Source: JAEUMG01 sp046349315 (GTDB lineage Bacteria; Pseudomonadota; Alphaproteobacteria; Rhizobiales; Aestuariivirgaceae). Taken from it: a DNA stretch of 64,000 nt. The translations under genes and the position numbers were made by a program. Positions 42,622 to 51,469 of this stretch are shown here, one piece after another; within the stretch, counting starts at the first letter, position 1, and each line of letters opens with the position of its first letter. Location: positions 1 to 64,000 of the forward strand of contig JAXMCQ010000018.1 in assembly GCA_046349315.1 (NCBI GenBank), read 5' to 3'. The notes below the pieces were generated by a model. It did not search any database and had not been told where the DNA came from. It saw only the letters and a program-made list of their open reading frames with translations.

Positions 42622-43449
42622 ATGAGTAAGACGCGTATTGTCATTCTTGGATTGGCCGTTGGGTCGGCCATTCTCGCCGCCTATCTCGCCAAGGGATTCA
42701 TCGGCAAGAAGCCCCAAACCGAAGTGGTGGAAGTGAATACCGTCGCGACGGTTCCGGTATTGGTCGCCAAGCGTGACGTGCTGATGGGAGAGAAGCTCCT
42801 GCCGGGCAGCATCGAATGGCAGGCTTGGCCCGAGAAATCGGTCACCGACACGATGATAACGCAGAAGGAAGACCCCGCAGCGCAGGAGAAGTATGAAACC
42901 TCGCGCGCCAAGACCGCGATCTTCCAGGGCGAGCCGATTATGGACAAGAAGGTCGTGATGCCCACCGAATCGGGTTTCATGGCCGCCATCCTGCCAAAGG
43001 GCATGCGCGCAATCGCCGTCCGCGTCTCCGAGGAAAGCGGCGCGGGTGGGTTCATTCTTCCCAATGACCGCGTCGACGTCGTGCTCACTCGCAAGGTCGA
43101 AGACGACAGCGCCGCGGCGAAAGTCGTTACCAGCGAAACCATTCTGTCGAACGTCAAGGTCCTGGCGATCGATCAGGCCTTTCGACGCGAAGAAGGCGAC
43201 AGTGAGCAAGTGATTGTCGCCAAGAAGACGGCGACACTGCAGCTCACTCCGCAGCAGTCCGAAGTCATATCCATGGCGGAATCGCTCGGCCAACTCTCGC
43301 TGATGCTGCGATCGATCGCCGAGAATGGCGACAAGGGCCTGGAAGATACGGGGCCGCAACTTTCCGAGAAGTATGCGCAAGGCGCCCACGGCAACGACAA
43401 GACTTACATTAAGTACGGCGTAGAGAAGCGTATCACCGACATTCAGTAG
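42622..43449 (+). CDS. cpaB: Flp pilus assembly protein CpaB
   Basis: A 275-residue protein with one N-terminal membrane segment (IVILGLAVGSAILAAYLAKG) and a SAF domain (PVLVAKRDVLMGEKLLPGSI, about residues 48-67), then the RcpC/CpaB C-terminal domain (GMRAIAVRVSEESGAGGFILPNDRVDVVL in parts). Length and layout are normal. CpaB/RcpC is periplasmic and is thought to associate with the CpaC secretin. It is followed by cpaC after 11 bases. Confidence 0.92.
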   Translation: MSKTRIVILGLAVGSAILAAYLAKGFIGKKPQTEVVEVNTVATVPVLVAKRDVLMGEKLLPGSIEWQAWPEKSVTDTMITQKEDPAAQEKYETSRAKTAIFQGEPIMDKKVVMPTESGFMAAILPKGMRAIAVRVSEESGAGGFILPNDRVDVVLTRKVEDDSAAAKVVTSETILSNVKVLAIDQAFRREEGDSEQVIVAKKTATLQLTPQQSEVISMAESLGQLSLMLRSIAENGDKGLEDTGPQLSEKYAQGAHGNDKTYIKYGVEKRITDIQ

Positions 43450-43460
43450 GATTTGCCGAC

Positions 43461-44900
43461 ATGTACTTGATTTCGCGAAAGCCAAGAGGGAACGGGGTGA
43501 CTTCGCTCTGCCGGCGCGCCGCAACGATCGCACTGGCGGCGCTTGTCCTTGCCGCCTCGCCGGTTGCACTGCCGATCCACGCCCATGCCACCGATCTCGA
43601 CACCTCAAGTTCGTCCGGATCGCGCTTCGTGCGCATCGGTCTCAACAAGTCGGTGGTCATCAAATTGCCGGCGAACGCCCGCGATGTTCTGGTCGGCAAT
43701 CCCGACATTGTCGATGCGGTGATCCGTACCAAGAACACGGCCTATCTCTTCGCCCGCGCCGTCGGCCAGACCAACGTCTTTTTCTTCGATGCGAACGGGC
43801 GCCAGATTCTCGGCCTCGACCTCGAAGTCGCGCAAGACATGGCAGCGCTGCAGAATCTGATTCGCAGGACTATCCCTGGATCGAAGATCACGGTCGACAC
43901 GATTAACGATAACATTGTCTTGGCCGGCACGGCGGCAAATCCTGCCGAAGCCAAGACGGCGCTCGATCTCGCAACGAAATTCACAGGTGACGAAAAGAAA
44001 GTGATGTCGACCATCGCCGTCACCGGCAAGGAGCAGGTGATGCTCCGGGTTCGCGTCGCTGAAGTGCAGCGCACCGTGCTCAAGCAGTTCGGCATCAATT
44101 GGCAGGCGATGTTCGATGTCGGCAAGTTCGCCTTCAATCTTGCCAGCATAAATCCATTCTCTGCCGGAACCGGCCTATTAAGCCCGACGGGCGGATATGC
44201 CGGCAGCTATCAGAGCGGCAGCACCAGCGTCGATGCAGTTCTGCGCGCCATGGAGCGCGATGGCCTCTTAAAGACGCTGGCCGAGCCGACGCTAACCGCA
44301 ATCTCGGGTGAAAGCGCGAAGTTTCTGGCGGGCGGCGAGTTTCCGGTGCCGATACCCGGCGATGTCGATAACCCTCCAACGGTTGAATACAAGCCCTTTG
44401 GCGTGGGCTTGGGCTTTACGCCGATCGTAATGACTGAAGGACGCATCAGCCTGTCCATAAGCACGGAGGTCAGCGAAATCGACTCTCAGAATTCCGTTGT
44501 AATCTGCCAAGGCTGTTCACCCGTACCGGCATTGGTCGTGCGCCGGGCAAATACAACCGTCGAGCTTCCCAGCGGCGGCTCGCTCATGCTGGCCGGCTTG
44601 ATCAATGACGCGACGCGTCAGAATATCGATGGCACCCCCGGCCTCAAGAACATTCCGGTACTCGGTGCGTTGTTCCGCAGCCGTGACTTCATTCAGAATC
44701 AGACCGAACTGGTGGTGATTGTGACGCCCTATGTCGTCGACCCGGTCAACCAGAAGCAGCTAGCCACACCCATGGATCGGCTCAACATCGCGACCGACAG
44801 CCAAACCATCCTGCTCGGCCGGCTCAACAAGATATACGGAGCGCCGGGCAATTATCCGAACGGCGTCTATCACGGCCAGGTTGGCTTTATTGTCGAATAG
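43461..44900 (+). CDS. cpaC: Flp pilus outer-membrane secretin CpaC
   Basis: A 479-residue type II/III secretion-like secretin. A long signal peptide is followed by the pilus-assembly N-terminal domain (LNKSVVIKLPANARDVLVGN, AYLFARAVGQTNVFFFD), a BON-like domain and the C-terminal secretin beta-domain (GLLKTLAEPTLTAISGESAKFLAGGEFPVP in parts, and SLMLAGLINDATRQNIDGTP). It forms the outer-membrane pore for the Flp pilus. The N-terminal domain is paralogous to the small protein at 40683-41138. Two closely spaced ATGs exist; 43461 is the longer choice. Confidence 0.94.
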   Translation: MYLISRKPRGNGVTSLCRRAATIALAALVLAASPVALPIHAHATDLDTSSSSGSRFVRIGLNKSVVIKLPANARDVLVGNPDIVDAVIRTKNTAYLFARAVGQTNVFFFDANGRQILGLDLEVAQDMAALQNLIRRTIPGSKITVDTINDNIVLAGTAANPAEAKTALDLATKFTGDEKKVMSTIAVTGKEQVMLRVRVAEVQRTVLKQFGINWQAMFDVGKFAFNLASINPFSAGTGLLSPTGGYAGSYQSGSTSVDAVLRAMERDGLLKTLAEPTLTAISGESAKFLAGGEFPVPIPGDVDNPPTVEYKPFGVGLGFTPIVMTEGRISLSISTEVSEIDSQNSVVICQGCSPVPALVVRRANTTVELPSGGSLMLAGLINDATRQNIDGTPGLKNIPVLGALFRSRDFIQNQTELVVIVTPYVVDPVNQKQLATPMDRLNIATDSQTILLGRLNKIYGAPGNYPNGVYHGQVGFIVE

Positions 44901-44916
44901 CACTGTGGAGAGTGAG

Positions 44917-45615
44917 ATGCGGAACCAGACTATACTTCGCGCGCGCCGGGTGCCGGCGCTGGCTGCGACGCTCGCCGCGCTCTTCGCGTTGGCGGCTTGT
45001 GACACGCCCTTTCCCGAGACGCAGAACGATTTCGTACCGGTCTCGAGCTCCGATCGCTTCCCGATCGAAGTCGCCAAGGGTCCGGTGAAATTCGACGTGC
45101 CGACCGACAAGACGGCCTTGAACGCCCAACAGAGGGATACGATCGTCCGCTTCGCGCAGCAGGCGAAATCGAATTATGCCTCGACGATCAATGTGCGCCG
45201 GCCCTCGGGCGGCGGCCGTGGTCCGGCGGTGGCAAGCGCCATCCACCGCATCCTCATCAAGCAGGGCGTCCCTGATTCGATGATCGCCCAGAGCACCTAT
45301 CCGGGAGACGCCCAGTCGCCCGTTATTGTCTCCTATATCCGCACCTGGGCCGTAACCCAGGAATGCGGCAATTGGGACGAGGATCTGACCGTCACGTTCA
45401 GCAATTCGGGCTATGCAAATTTCGGCTGCTCGGTGCAGAACAATGTCGCGGCCATGGTTGCCAATCCGAATGATCTGGTCATGCCGAGGACCGAGACGCC
45501 ATCCGATCCGACGCGCCGCTCCAAGGTCTTTACAGACTATCGCAACGCAGTCCCCACAAACACGCAGCCGCCGCAACAGCAGCAAGTACAGATCTCGACG
45601 GTTGCACAGCAGTAA
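44917..45615 (+). CDS. cpaD: Flp pilus lipoprotein CpaD
   Basis: A 232-residue lipoprotein. The signal ends in a lipobox (FALAAC, Cys at about residue 28), followed by the CpaD domain: GPVKFDVPTDKTALNAQQRDTI, VRRPSGGGRGPAVASAIHRIL, and NFGCSVQNNVAAMVANPNDLV (in parts) near the C-terminus. The tail is Gln/Pro-rich. I start at 44917 where GGAG precedes the ATG; the 44881 frame start lies inside cpaC. CpaD probably acts as the pilotin of the CpaC secretin. Confidence 0.92.
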   Translation: MRNQTILRARRVPALAATLAALFALAACDTPFPETQNDFVPVSSSDRFPIEVAKGPVKFDVPTDKTALNAQQRDTIVRFAQQAKSNYASTINVRRPSGGGRGPAVASAIHRILIKQGVPDSMIAQSTYPGDAQSPVIVSYIRTWAVTQECGNWDEDLTVTFSNSGYANFGCSVQNNVAAMVANPNDLVMPRTETPSDPTRRSKVFTDYRNAVPTNTQPPQQQQVQISTVAQQ

Positions 45616-45636
45616 GAGCGAAGAGCGAGTACGAAC

Positions 45637-46899
45637 ATGATAACGCAGGCGGCACAAAACGCGGAGTTCGCCCCGACCCCGGACCATCAGGTCGTCGCGA
45701 CCGTCCCGCGCGTGAACATTCACGCCCTGTGCGACAATCAGCAGACGGTTCAGGCGATGCAATCGGCGGCCGCCGATCGGCGCATGCAGCGCGCGCATGT
45801 GACGATCCAGCTCGGCGGCATCGCGGCCGCCGTCCAGGTCTATCAGTCGCAGCCGACGCCCAATGTCCTGATCGTCGAATCGCACAGCCAGCGCGACATG
45901 CTGCTGGCCGAGCTCGCGCAGTTGGCGCAGGTTTGCGCGCCGAACACGAAAGTGATCGTGATCGGGCACTTGAATGATGTCGTGCTCTATCGCGAGTTGA
46001 TCCGCCAGGGTGTCAGCGAATACCTGGTCGCACCGCTTCACCAGCTGCAAATCATCGAAGCTGTTGCCGCACTCTATCGCGATCCGAAGGCAGAGCCGCT
46101 CGGCAAGATCACCGCCTTTGTCGGCGCCAAGGGCGGCGTCGGCTCGAGCACATTGGCGCATAATTACGGTTCATATGTCTCGAAGAACATGGCCATCGAC
46201 ACGGTCATCACCGATCTCGATCTCGCCTTCGGAACCGCCGGGCTCAATTTCAACCAGGAGACATCGCAAGGGATCATCGATGCCCTTGGTCAGCCGGATC
46301 GTGTCGACCAGACATTGCTGGACCGCTTGCTCACCAAATGCGGCGACAAGCTCAGCCTGTTGGCCTCCTCCGGTACGATTGATCGGGAAGTAAACATCGA
46401 GGCTCATGCGGTTGAAACGATCCTCGAGATCGTGCGCCATAATGTGCCGAACGTTGTCGTCGACGTTCCCAACATGTGGGCGCCATGGATCAAATATACT
46501 TTGATTCAAGCCGATGATGTCGTGCTCACGGCCACGCCCGAGCTTGCGAGCCTGCGCAATGCCAAGAACCTGATCGATCTGTTGAAGCAGGCGCGGCCGA
46601 ATGATCACGCACCCCGCCTGATTCTCAATCAGGTCGGCGTTCCCAAGCGGCCCGAAATCCCGGTCGCCGAATTTGCCAAGGCGCTCGGTGTCGAGCCGAC
46701 GGTTGTCATTCCCTATGACCCGCAGGTCTTCGGAACCGCAGCGAGCAACGGTCAGATGCTTGCCGACGTCGCGCCAAAGTCGAAGGCAGCGGAGGCCATC
46801 GCCACGCTTGCCAAGAGTCTGTCGGGCCAGGACATGGCCGCCAAGCCGGCGAAGAGCGGGTTGGGTGGAGTGCTGGGTAAGATGCTGAGGAAGAAGTGA
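45637..46899 (+). CDS. cpaE: Pilus localisation/assembly ATPase CpaE (TadZ)
   Basis: A 420-residue protein with a degenerate receiver-like domain (about residues 25-140, VLIVESHSQRDMLLAELAQL, GHLNDVVLYRELIRQGVSEY) and a MinD/ParA-type ATPase domain. The deviant Walker A is GAKGGVGSSTLAHN, Walker A-prime VITDLDLAFGTAGLNF, and VVDVPNMWAPW matches the Walker B region. It recruits the secretion machine to its site, often a cell pole. Its stop lies 2 bases before the ATG of cpaF, and a GTG frame start overlaps it. Confidence 0.93.
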   Translation: MITQAAQNAEFAPTPDHQVVATVPRVNIHALCDNQQTVQAMQSAAADRRMQRAHVTIQLGGIAAAVQVYQSQPTPNVLIVESHSQRDMLLAELAQLAQVCAPNTKVIVIGHLNDVVLYRELIRQGVSEYLVAPLHQLQIIEAVAALYRDPKAEPLGKITAFVGAKGGVGSSTLAHNYGSYVSKNMAIDTVITDLDLAFGTAGLNFNQETSQGIIDALGQPDRVDQTLLDRLLTKCGDKLSLLASSGTIDREVNIEAHAVETILEIVRHNVPNVVVDVPNMWAPWIKYTLIQADDVVLTATPELASLRNAKNLIDLLKQARPNDHAPRLILNQVGVPKRPEIPVAEFAKALGVEPTVVIPYDPQVFGTAASNGQMLADVAPKSKAAEAIATLAKSLSGQDMAAKPAKSGLGGVLGKMLRKK

Positions 46900-46901
46900 C
46901 G

Positions 46902-48476
46902 ATGTTTGGCAAGCGTTCGGAAGTCGGCAGCAAGCCGGTCACCGCCATCCCTGCGCCGGCGCCGGCGAATTTTCAGCCGAGCCCGGCTGCTTCGGTCGCG
47001 GCGTCGGCCATGCCGCAGCAGATTCCCGATCTTGGCGTTCCGCTGCCGCCGCCGGTGCAGTTTGGCCCCGGCGCAACCGGACCTTCGGCCGGAGACCGCG
47101 CTGGGCCGGGCGGCCAGCCGACGACCCAGAACTCAGCCCAGACGGCGTCACCACAGCCGAAAATTCCGGGCCGCCGGTCGGAAAATTACTACGATATCAA
47201 GAGCACCATCTTTAACGCGCTGATTGACGCGATCGACCTCACTCAATTGGGTCAGCTCGACCGCGATGGCGCGCGTGACGAAATCCGCGACATCGTCAAC
47301 GAGATCATCACGTTGAAAGATGTCGCGATGTCGATCGCCGAGCAGGAAGAACTGCTCGAGGACATCTGCAATGACGTTTTGGGCTACGGCCCCTTGGAGC
47401 CGTTGCTCGCCCGCGACGACATTGCCGACATCATGGTCAATGGCGCCAACACCTGCTTCATCGAAGTCGCGGGCAAGATGCAGAAGACCGGCGTCAGGTT
47501 CCGCGATAACTCGCAACTGCTGAACATCTGCCAGCGCATCGTCAGCCAGATCGGCCGCCGCGTCGACGAAGCCTCTCCGATATGCGACGCCCGCTTGCCC
47601 GACGGTTCGCGCGTCAACGTCATCGTGCCGCCTCTGGCGATCGATGGGCCGACGCTCACCATCCGCAAGTTCAAGAAGGATCGACTCAAGCTTCCTGATT
47701 TGGTCCGCTATAATTCGGTGACGCCCGAAGGCGCGACGATCCTTGAGATTATCGGACGTTCGCGGTGCAATGTTTTGATTTCCGGCGGCACGGGCTCGGG
47801 CAAGACGACGCTCCTCAATTGCCTGACCGGCTATGTCGAACATGATGAGCGCGTGATCACCTGCGAAGACGCCGCCGAACTTCAATTGCAGCAGCCGCAT
47901 GTGGTTCGACTCGAAACGCGTCCGCCCAATCTCGAAGGCGAGGGCGAGATCACCATGCGCGATCTCGTCAAGAACTGCCTGCGTATGCGTCCCGAGCGGA
48001 TCATCGTCGGCGAAGTCCGCGGCCCGGAAGCCTTCGATCTTCTGCAGGCCATGAACACCGGTCACGACGGCTCGATGGGCACGCTGCACGCAAACAGCCC
48101 GCGCGAAGCCTTGCAGCGTCTGGAATCGATGATCACCATGGGTGGCTTTGCCCTGCCTTCGAAGACGATCAAGGAGATGATCACCGGCTCGATCGACGTG
48201 ATCGTCCAGGCGGCGCGCCTTCGCGACGGCTCGCGTCGCATCACCCACATCACCGAAGTGATCGGCATGGAAGGCGACGTGATCATCACTCAGGATCTAT
48301 TCGTCTATGAAATCATGGGCGAGGACGCCAATGGCAGGATCGTCGGTCGCCATCGGTCGACGGGCATCGCGCGGCCGCATTTCTGGGATCGCGCACGTTA
48401 CTATGGCGAAGAGCGTCGTCTGGCCGAGGCGCTCGAACGGGCAGAGACGCGCAATGAAGGCGAAGACGAAATCTAG
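46902..48476 (+). CDS. cpaF: Flp pilus secretion ATPase CpaF (TadA)
   Basis: A 524-residue type II/IV secretion ATPase. A Pro/Ala-rich N-terminal extension of about 90 residues precedes the conserved region. Walker A is SGGTGSGKTTLLNCLTGYV, followed by CEDAAELQLQQPHVVRLETRPP (in parts), the Asp-box and the Walker B / His-box region GEVRGPEAFDLLQAMNTGHDGS and GTLHANSPREAL. All motifs are intact. It powers pilus assembly, perhaps also retraction, as in the Caulobacter Tad system. The ATG at 46902 is preferred over a GTG at 46896 overlapping cpaE. Confidence 0.95.
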   Translation: MFGKRSEVGSKPVTAIPAPAPANFQPSPAASVAASAMPQQIPDLGVPLPPPVQFGPGATGPSAGDRAGPGGQPTTQNSAQTASPQPKIPGRRSENYYDIKSTIFNALIDAIDLTQLGQLDRDGARDEIRDIVNEIITLKDVAMSIAEQEELLEDICNDVLGYGPLEPLLARDDIADIMVNGANTCFIEVAGKMQKTGVRFRDNSQLLNICQRIVSQIGRRVDEASPICDARLPDGSRVNVIVPPLAIDGPTLTIRKFKKDRLKLPDLVRYNSVTPEGATILEIIGRSRCNVLISGGTGSGKTTLLNCLTGYVEHDERVITCEDAAELQLQQPHVVRLETRPPNLEGEGEITMRDLVKNCLRMRPERIIVGEVRGPEAFDLLQAMNTGHDGSMGTLHANSPREALQRLESMITMGGFALPSKTIKEMITGSIDVIVQAARLRDGSRRITHITEVIGMEGDVIITQDLFVYEIMGEDANGRIVGRHRSTGIARPHFWDRARYYGEERRLAEALERAETRNEGEDEI

Positions 48477-48494
48477 TCGATTGGCGAGGCAGAT

Positions 48495-49514
48495 ATGAAC
48501 TTCGACGACTCGCTCACGCAATACGGGTTCGTGCTATTGATCGCGCTGAGCGTCGGCGGGTTGGCCCTGGCGCTGCTCTATCCCATGCTGGCGGGCTCGG
48601 CCGAGGCGACGCGGCGCGCCAGAGCCATCAGCAGCGGCGGCAAGGAGCGCTCCCAGCCCAAGGTCGGATTGCGGCAGCGTCTTCTCGCCGAAGACTCCAA
48701 GGACACCCGCCGCAAGCAATTGCAGGAGTCTCTCAAGCAGATTGAAGAGCGCGAGAAGCAGCGCAAGCAGAAACTCACATTGCGGTTGCTGATCAGCCAG
48801 GCCGGGCTCGATATCACGCCACGGCTCTTCTACACTCTATCGCTGGCCATCGGCGGATTGATTGCCGGTGCATTGTTGATCGTTGGTATGCCCTGGTATC
48901 TGGCGGCGGTCGCATTCATTGCCGGAACGCTCGGTCTGCCGCGCTGGGCGCTACGCTATCTCCGTAAGCGCCGGCAGAACCAGTTCCTGGACGGCTTTGC
49001 CGATGCGGTCGACGTCATGGTGCGCGGCCTGAAAGCGGGCCTGCCGGTTACCGACGCCATGAAAGTCATCTCGACAGAATCACCACCGCCCGTCGGCCCG
49101 GAATTTCTCGAGGTCGTCGAAGGTCAGCGGATCGGAATCACGATGGATCAGGGGATCGATCGCATGTTCGACCGCATGCCGCTCGCCGAGGTCAACTTCC
49201 TCGGCATCGTGATGGCAATCCAGCAGAAGACGGGCGGCAATCTCGCCGAAGCGCTCAACAATCTTTCCAAGGTGCTCCGCGACCGCAAGAAAATGAAGGC
49301 GAAGATCAAGGCAGTCAGCCAGGAGGCCAAGGCATCTGCCGCCATCATCGGCTCGCTGCCGTTCCTCATCATGGGTGCCATGATGGTGCTGAACCCGGCC
49401 TACCTCAACCCGCTCTTTGATACCAAGATCGGCAATATCATGCTGGTCGGCTCAGGCTTGTGGATGCTGACCGGGGTCCTGATCATGAAGAAAATGATCA
49501 ATTTCGATTTCTGA
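48495..49514 (+). CDS. tadB: Tad secretion inner-membrane platform protein TadB
   Basis: A 339-residue integral membrane protein of the GspF superfamily. It has an N-terminal membrane helix, a cytoplasmic linker, two central helices (LAIGGLIAGALLIVGMPWYL, AVAFIAGTLGLP), the T2SSF domain (FLDGFADAVDVMVRGLKAGLPVTDAM in parts, PLAEVNFLGIVMAIQQKTGG) and C-terminal helices. Together with TadC it forms the platform that CpaF acts on. It is 18 bases downstream of cpaF and 13 bases upstream of tadC. Confidence 0.93.
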   Translation: MNFDDSLTQYGFVLLIALSVGGLALALLYPMLAGSAEATRRARAISSGGKERSQPKVGLRQRLLAEDSKDTRRKQLQESLKQIEEREKQRKQKLTLRLLISQAGLDITPRLFYTLSLAIGGLIAGALLIVGMPWYLAAVAFIAGTLGLPRWALRYLRKRRQNQFLDGFADAVDVMVRGLKAGLPVTDAMKVISTESPPPVGPEFLEVVEGQRIGITMDQGIDRMFDRMPLAEVNFLGIVMAIQQKTGGNLAEALNNLSKVLRDRKKMKAKIKAVSQEAKASAAIIGSLPFLIMGAMMVLNPAYLNPLFDTKIGNIMLVGSGLWMLTGVLIMKKMINFDF

Positions 49515-49527
49515 TGGGCAGGGTGCG

Positions 49528-50499
49528 ATGATCAACCAGCTTTGGCACTATATTCAGCCCGAGCAGATTATCACGATCCTCGTGGCGCTCTCTGCATTCG
49601 CCACCGTGCTGACGGTTGCTGCGCCTTATATGCAGGGCGACCGCCTGCGGACTCGCATGAAATCCGTCGCGACCGAGCGCGATCGCCTTAAGGCGGCACA
49701 GCGTGCGGCACTCGCCGTCGGCGAGGGCAAGCTTCGTGAAAAGCCGCGCAGCGGCCTGGTGACGCAACTCGTCGAAAGTCTGAATCTGCGCCAGCTCATG
49801 CAGGCGGAAGGTTCGCGCGCTTTGCTGCGCCAGGCGGGTTATCGCAGCGAGCGCCATCTCGTCACTTTCCTCGCGATCCGCGCGGTCGCCCCGCTGCTGC
49901 TTGGCCTCATCGTGTTCATCTACTCTTCGACGGTTTTTGCCAATACGGTCTCTCCGACCATGCGCCTGGCGGCCTCCCTGATCGGTATGGTCGGGGGCTT
50001 CTATGTGCCGATCATCTTCCTCAAGAACATGGTCCAGCGGCGCCAGGAATCGATCAGGCGCGCCTGGTCCGATGCGCTCGACCTTCTCCTGATCTGCGTT
50101 GAATCGGGCATGTCCATCGAGGCGGCGTTGCAGCGTGTCTCGCGCGAAATCGGCAGCCAGTCGGTCCCGCTCGCCGAGGAATTGACACTGACCAATGCCG
50201 AGCTTTCCTATCTGCAGGATCGGCGCAAGGCCTTTGAGAATCTTGGCAAGCGAACCGGTCTGCCTATCGTCAGGTCGGTGGTGACGAGTCTGATCCAGTC
50301 CGAGCGCTACGGTACGCCTCTGGGCACCGCCTTGCGCGTCCTTGCCCAGGAAAACCGCGACATGCGCATGTCGGATGCCGAGAAGAAGGCGGCCGCTCTA
50401 CCGCCCAAATTGACGGTCCCGATGGTGCTGTTTTTCCTGCCCGTCATCTTCATCGTCATTCTCGGTCCTTCGGCGATCCTCGTGCTCGGCGCGAAGTAA
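49528..50499 (+). CDS. tadC: Tad secretion inner-membrane platform protein TadC
   Basis: A 323-residue GspF-superfamily membrane protein, the usual partner of TadB. Typical parts are ALLRQAGYRSERHLVTFLAI, the T2SSF core SDALDLLLICVESGMSIEAAL (in parts) with QSVPLAEELTLTNAELSYL, RSVVTSLIQSERYGTPLGTAL, and a final pair of membrane helices (LTVPMVLFFLPVIFIVILGP). It is the last gene of the rightward cpa/tad operon and converges on tadD. A small GAAAC/GTTTC dyad at 50509-50526 between them could end both transcripts. Confidence 0.93.
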   Translation: MINQLWHYIQPEQIITILVALSAFATVLTVAAPYMQGDRLRTRMKSVATERDRLKAAQRAALAVGEGKLREKPRSGLVTQLVESLNLRQLMQAEGSRALLRQAGYRSERHLVTFLAIRAVAPLLLGLIVFIYSSTVFANTVSPTMRLAASLIGMVGGFYVPIIFLKNMVQRRQESIRRAWSDALDLLLICVESGMSIEAALQRVSREIGSQSVPLAEELTLTNAELSYLQDRRKAFENLGKRTGLPIVRSVVTSLIQSERYGTPLGTALRVLAQENRDMRMSDAEKKAAALPPKLTVPMVLFFLPVIFIVILGPSAILVLGAK

Positions 50500-50556
50500 T
50501 TCGCGCGCCGAAACGATCCCGTTTCGACGTTCAGCACGAAATTGTCTTGGTGGTAA

Positions 50557-51342
50557 TCAGCCCTCGGTCGCAGGCTTGAGCTTCTGCCAGGGATTGGGCT
50601 GCGACAGCATATGCTGCAAATAGGCCATGTTGGCGTCGACCTGCTCGGGCGGCAGATCCTCGCTGGCAATTTTGCGGGCTTCGTCAAAGCGGCCCTGCAG
50701 CCCCACAACGAGGGCGAGGTTCTGCCGCAGTCGCGTATCCTGGCTGCCCTTCGGCGATTTTGAGGCTTCTTTCAGCGTCTCTTCCGCCTTGGGAAGGTCG
50801 CCCTGCAGCGCATAGGACATGCCGAGATTGTTCAGCACAGTTACTTCGCCCGGCGACAGGGCAAGCGCCCGGCTGTAATTGCTGCGCGCTTCCTCATTGC
50901 GACCCAGCTGATCGCAGGCCGAACCCAATGCCGAATAGGTCCGCCAGTCAGCATTCTTCGTCTTGACGGCCTGCTCGAGAAGGCTCGCGGCATCGGCCGC
51001 CTGACCTGCCTGCAGCAATTCCTTGCCATAGATGTTGAGCAGCTTGCCGTCGGACGAATGCTTGGCGAGGAGGCCTTTATAGACTTCGAATTGCTGCTGC
51101 TGCCGGCCCATGGCCTTGAGCTGGGCGGCATAAGCAAGACCAAGTTTCAGATTGTCGGGATCGGCTTCGTATTTCTCACCGAGCGCGACGACTTCTTTCA
51201 TCGAGGCCGGCTGTGTGCTGCCCGTTGTGAGATTGTCGAGATCGGGCTGCTTCCCGCAACCGGCAAGGAGGATGGCCGAACCCAAAAGGCAGGCTGCGGC
51301 AATTCGGCGATATGCGCTGCTTGCCCCGCTTTGGCTCGACAT
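50557..51342 (-). CDS. tadD: Tad pilus TPR lipoprotein TadD
   Basis: A 261-residue lipoprotein with a signal ending in LLAGC (Cys at about residue 29) and at least four tetratricopeptide repeats, e.g. ADWRTYSALGSACDQLGRNEEARSNYSRALAL (read in parts) and VLNNLGMSYALQGDLPKAEETL. It is needed for Flp pilus biogenesis in Tad systems, likely by stabilising the outer-membrane complex. The ATG at 51342 has AGGGA 9 bases upstream; an in-frame ATG at 51351 directly abuts that motif. A CtrA-like box lies 65 bases upstream. It is on the opposite strand to the main tad operon. Confidence 0.9.
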   Translation of the reverse strand: MSSQSGASSAYRRIAAACLLGSAILLAGCGKQPDLDNLTTGSTQPASMKEVVALGEKYEADPDNLKLGLAYAAQLKAMGRQQQQFEVYKGLLAKHSSDGKLLNIYGKELLQAGQAADAASLLEQAVKTKNADWRTYSALGSACDQLGRNEEARSNYSRALALSPGEVTVLNNLGMSYALQGDLPKAEETLKEASKSPKGSQDTRLRQNLALVVGLQGRFDEARKIASEDLPPEQVDANMAYLQHMLSQPNPWQKLKPATEG

Positions 51343-51406
51343 GAAAGTCATTCCCTGACACCGTGGCGGAGACCCGCCGACCTGCGTTAATCATCAAGGA
51401 CAGTCC

Positions 51407-51421
51407 TCAATAAACTCTTAA
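51407..51421 (-). promoter_or_regulatory. CtrA-like box upstream of tadD
   Basis: On the minus strand TTAA-N7-TTGA (TTAAGAGTTTATTGA), one mismatch from TTAA-N7-TTAA, 65 bases before the tadD ATG at 51342. It lies in the gap between tadD and the divergent aminopeptidase gene, so it could affect either. Confidence 0.4.
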
Positions 51422-51469
51422 CCATAATTCTTAGGTTTTCGGCCCTGTTTGGAACGCTTTGGAGTGATT

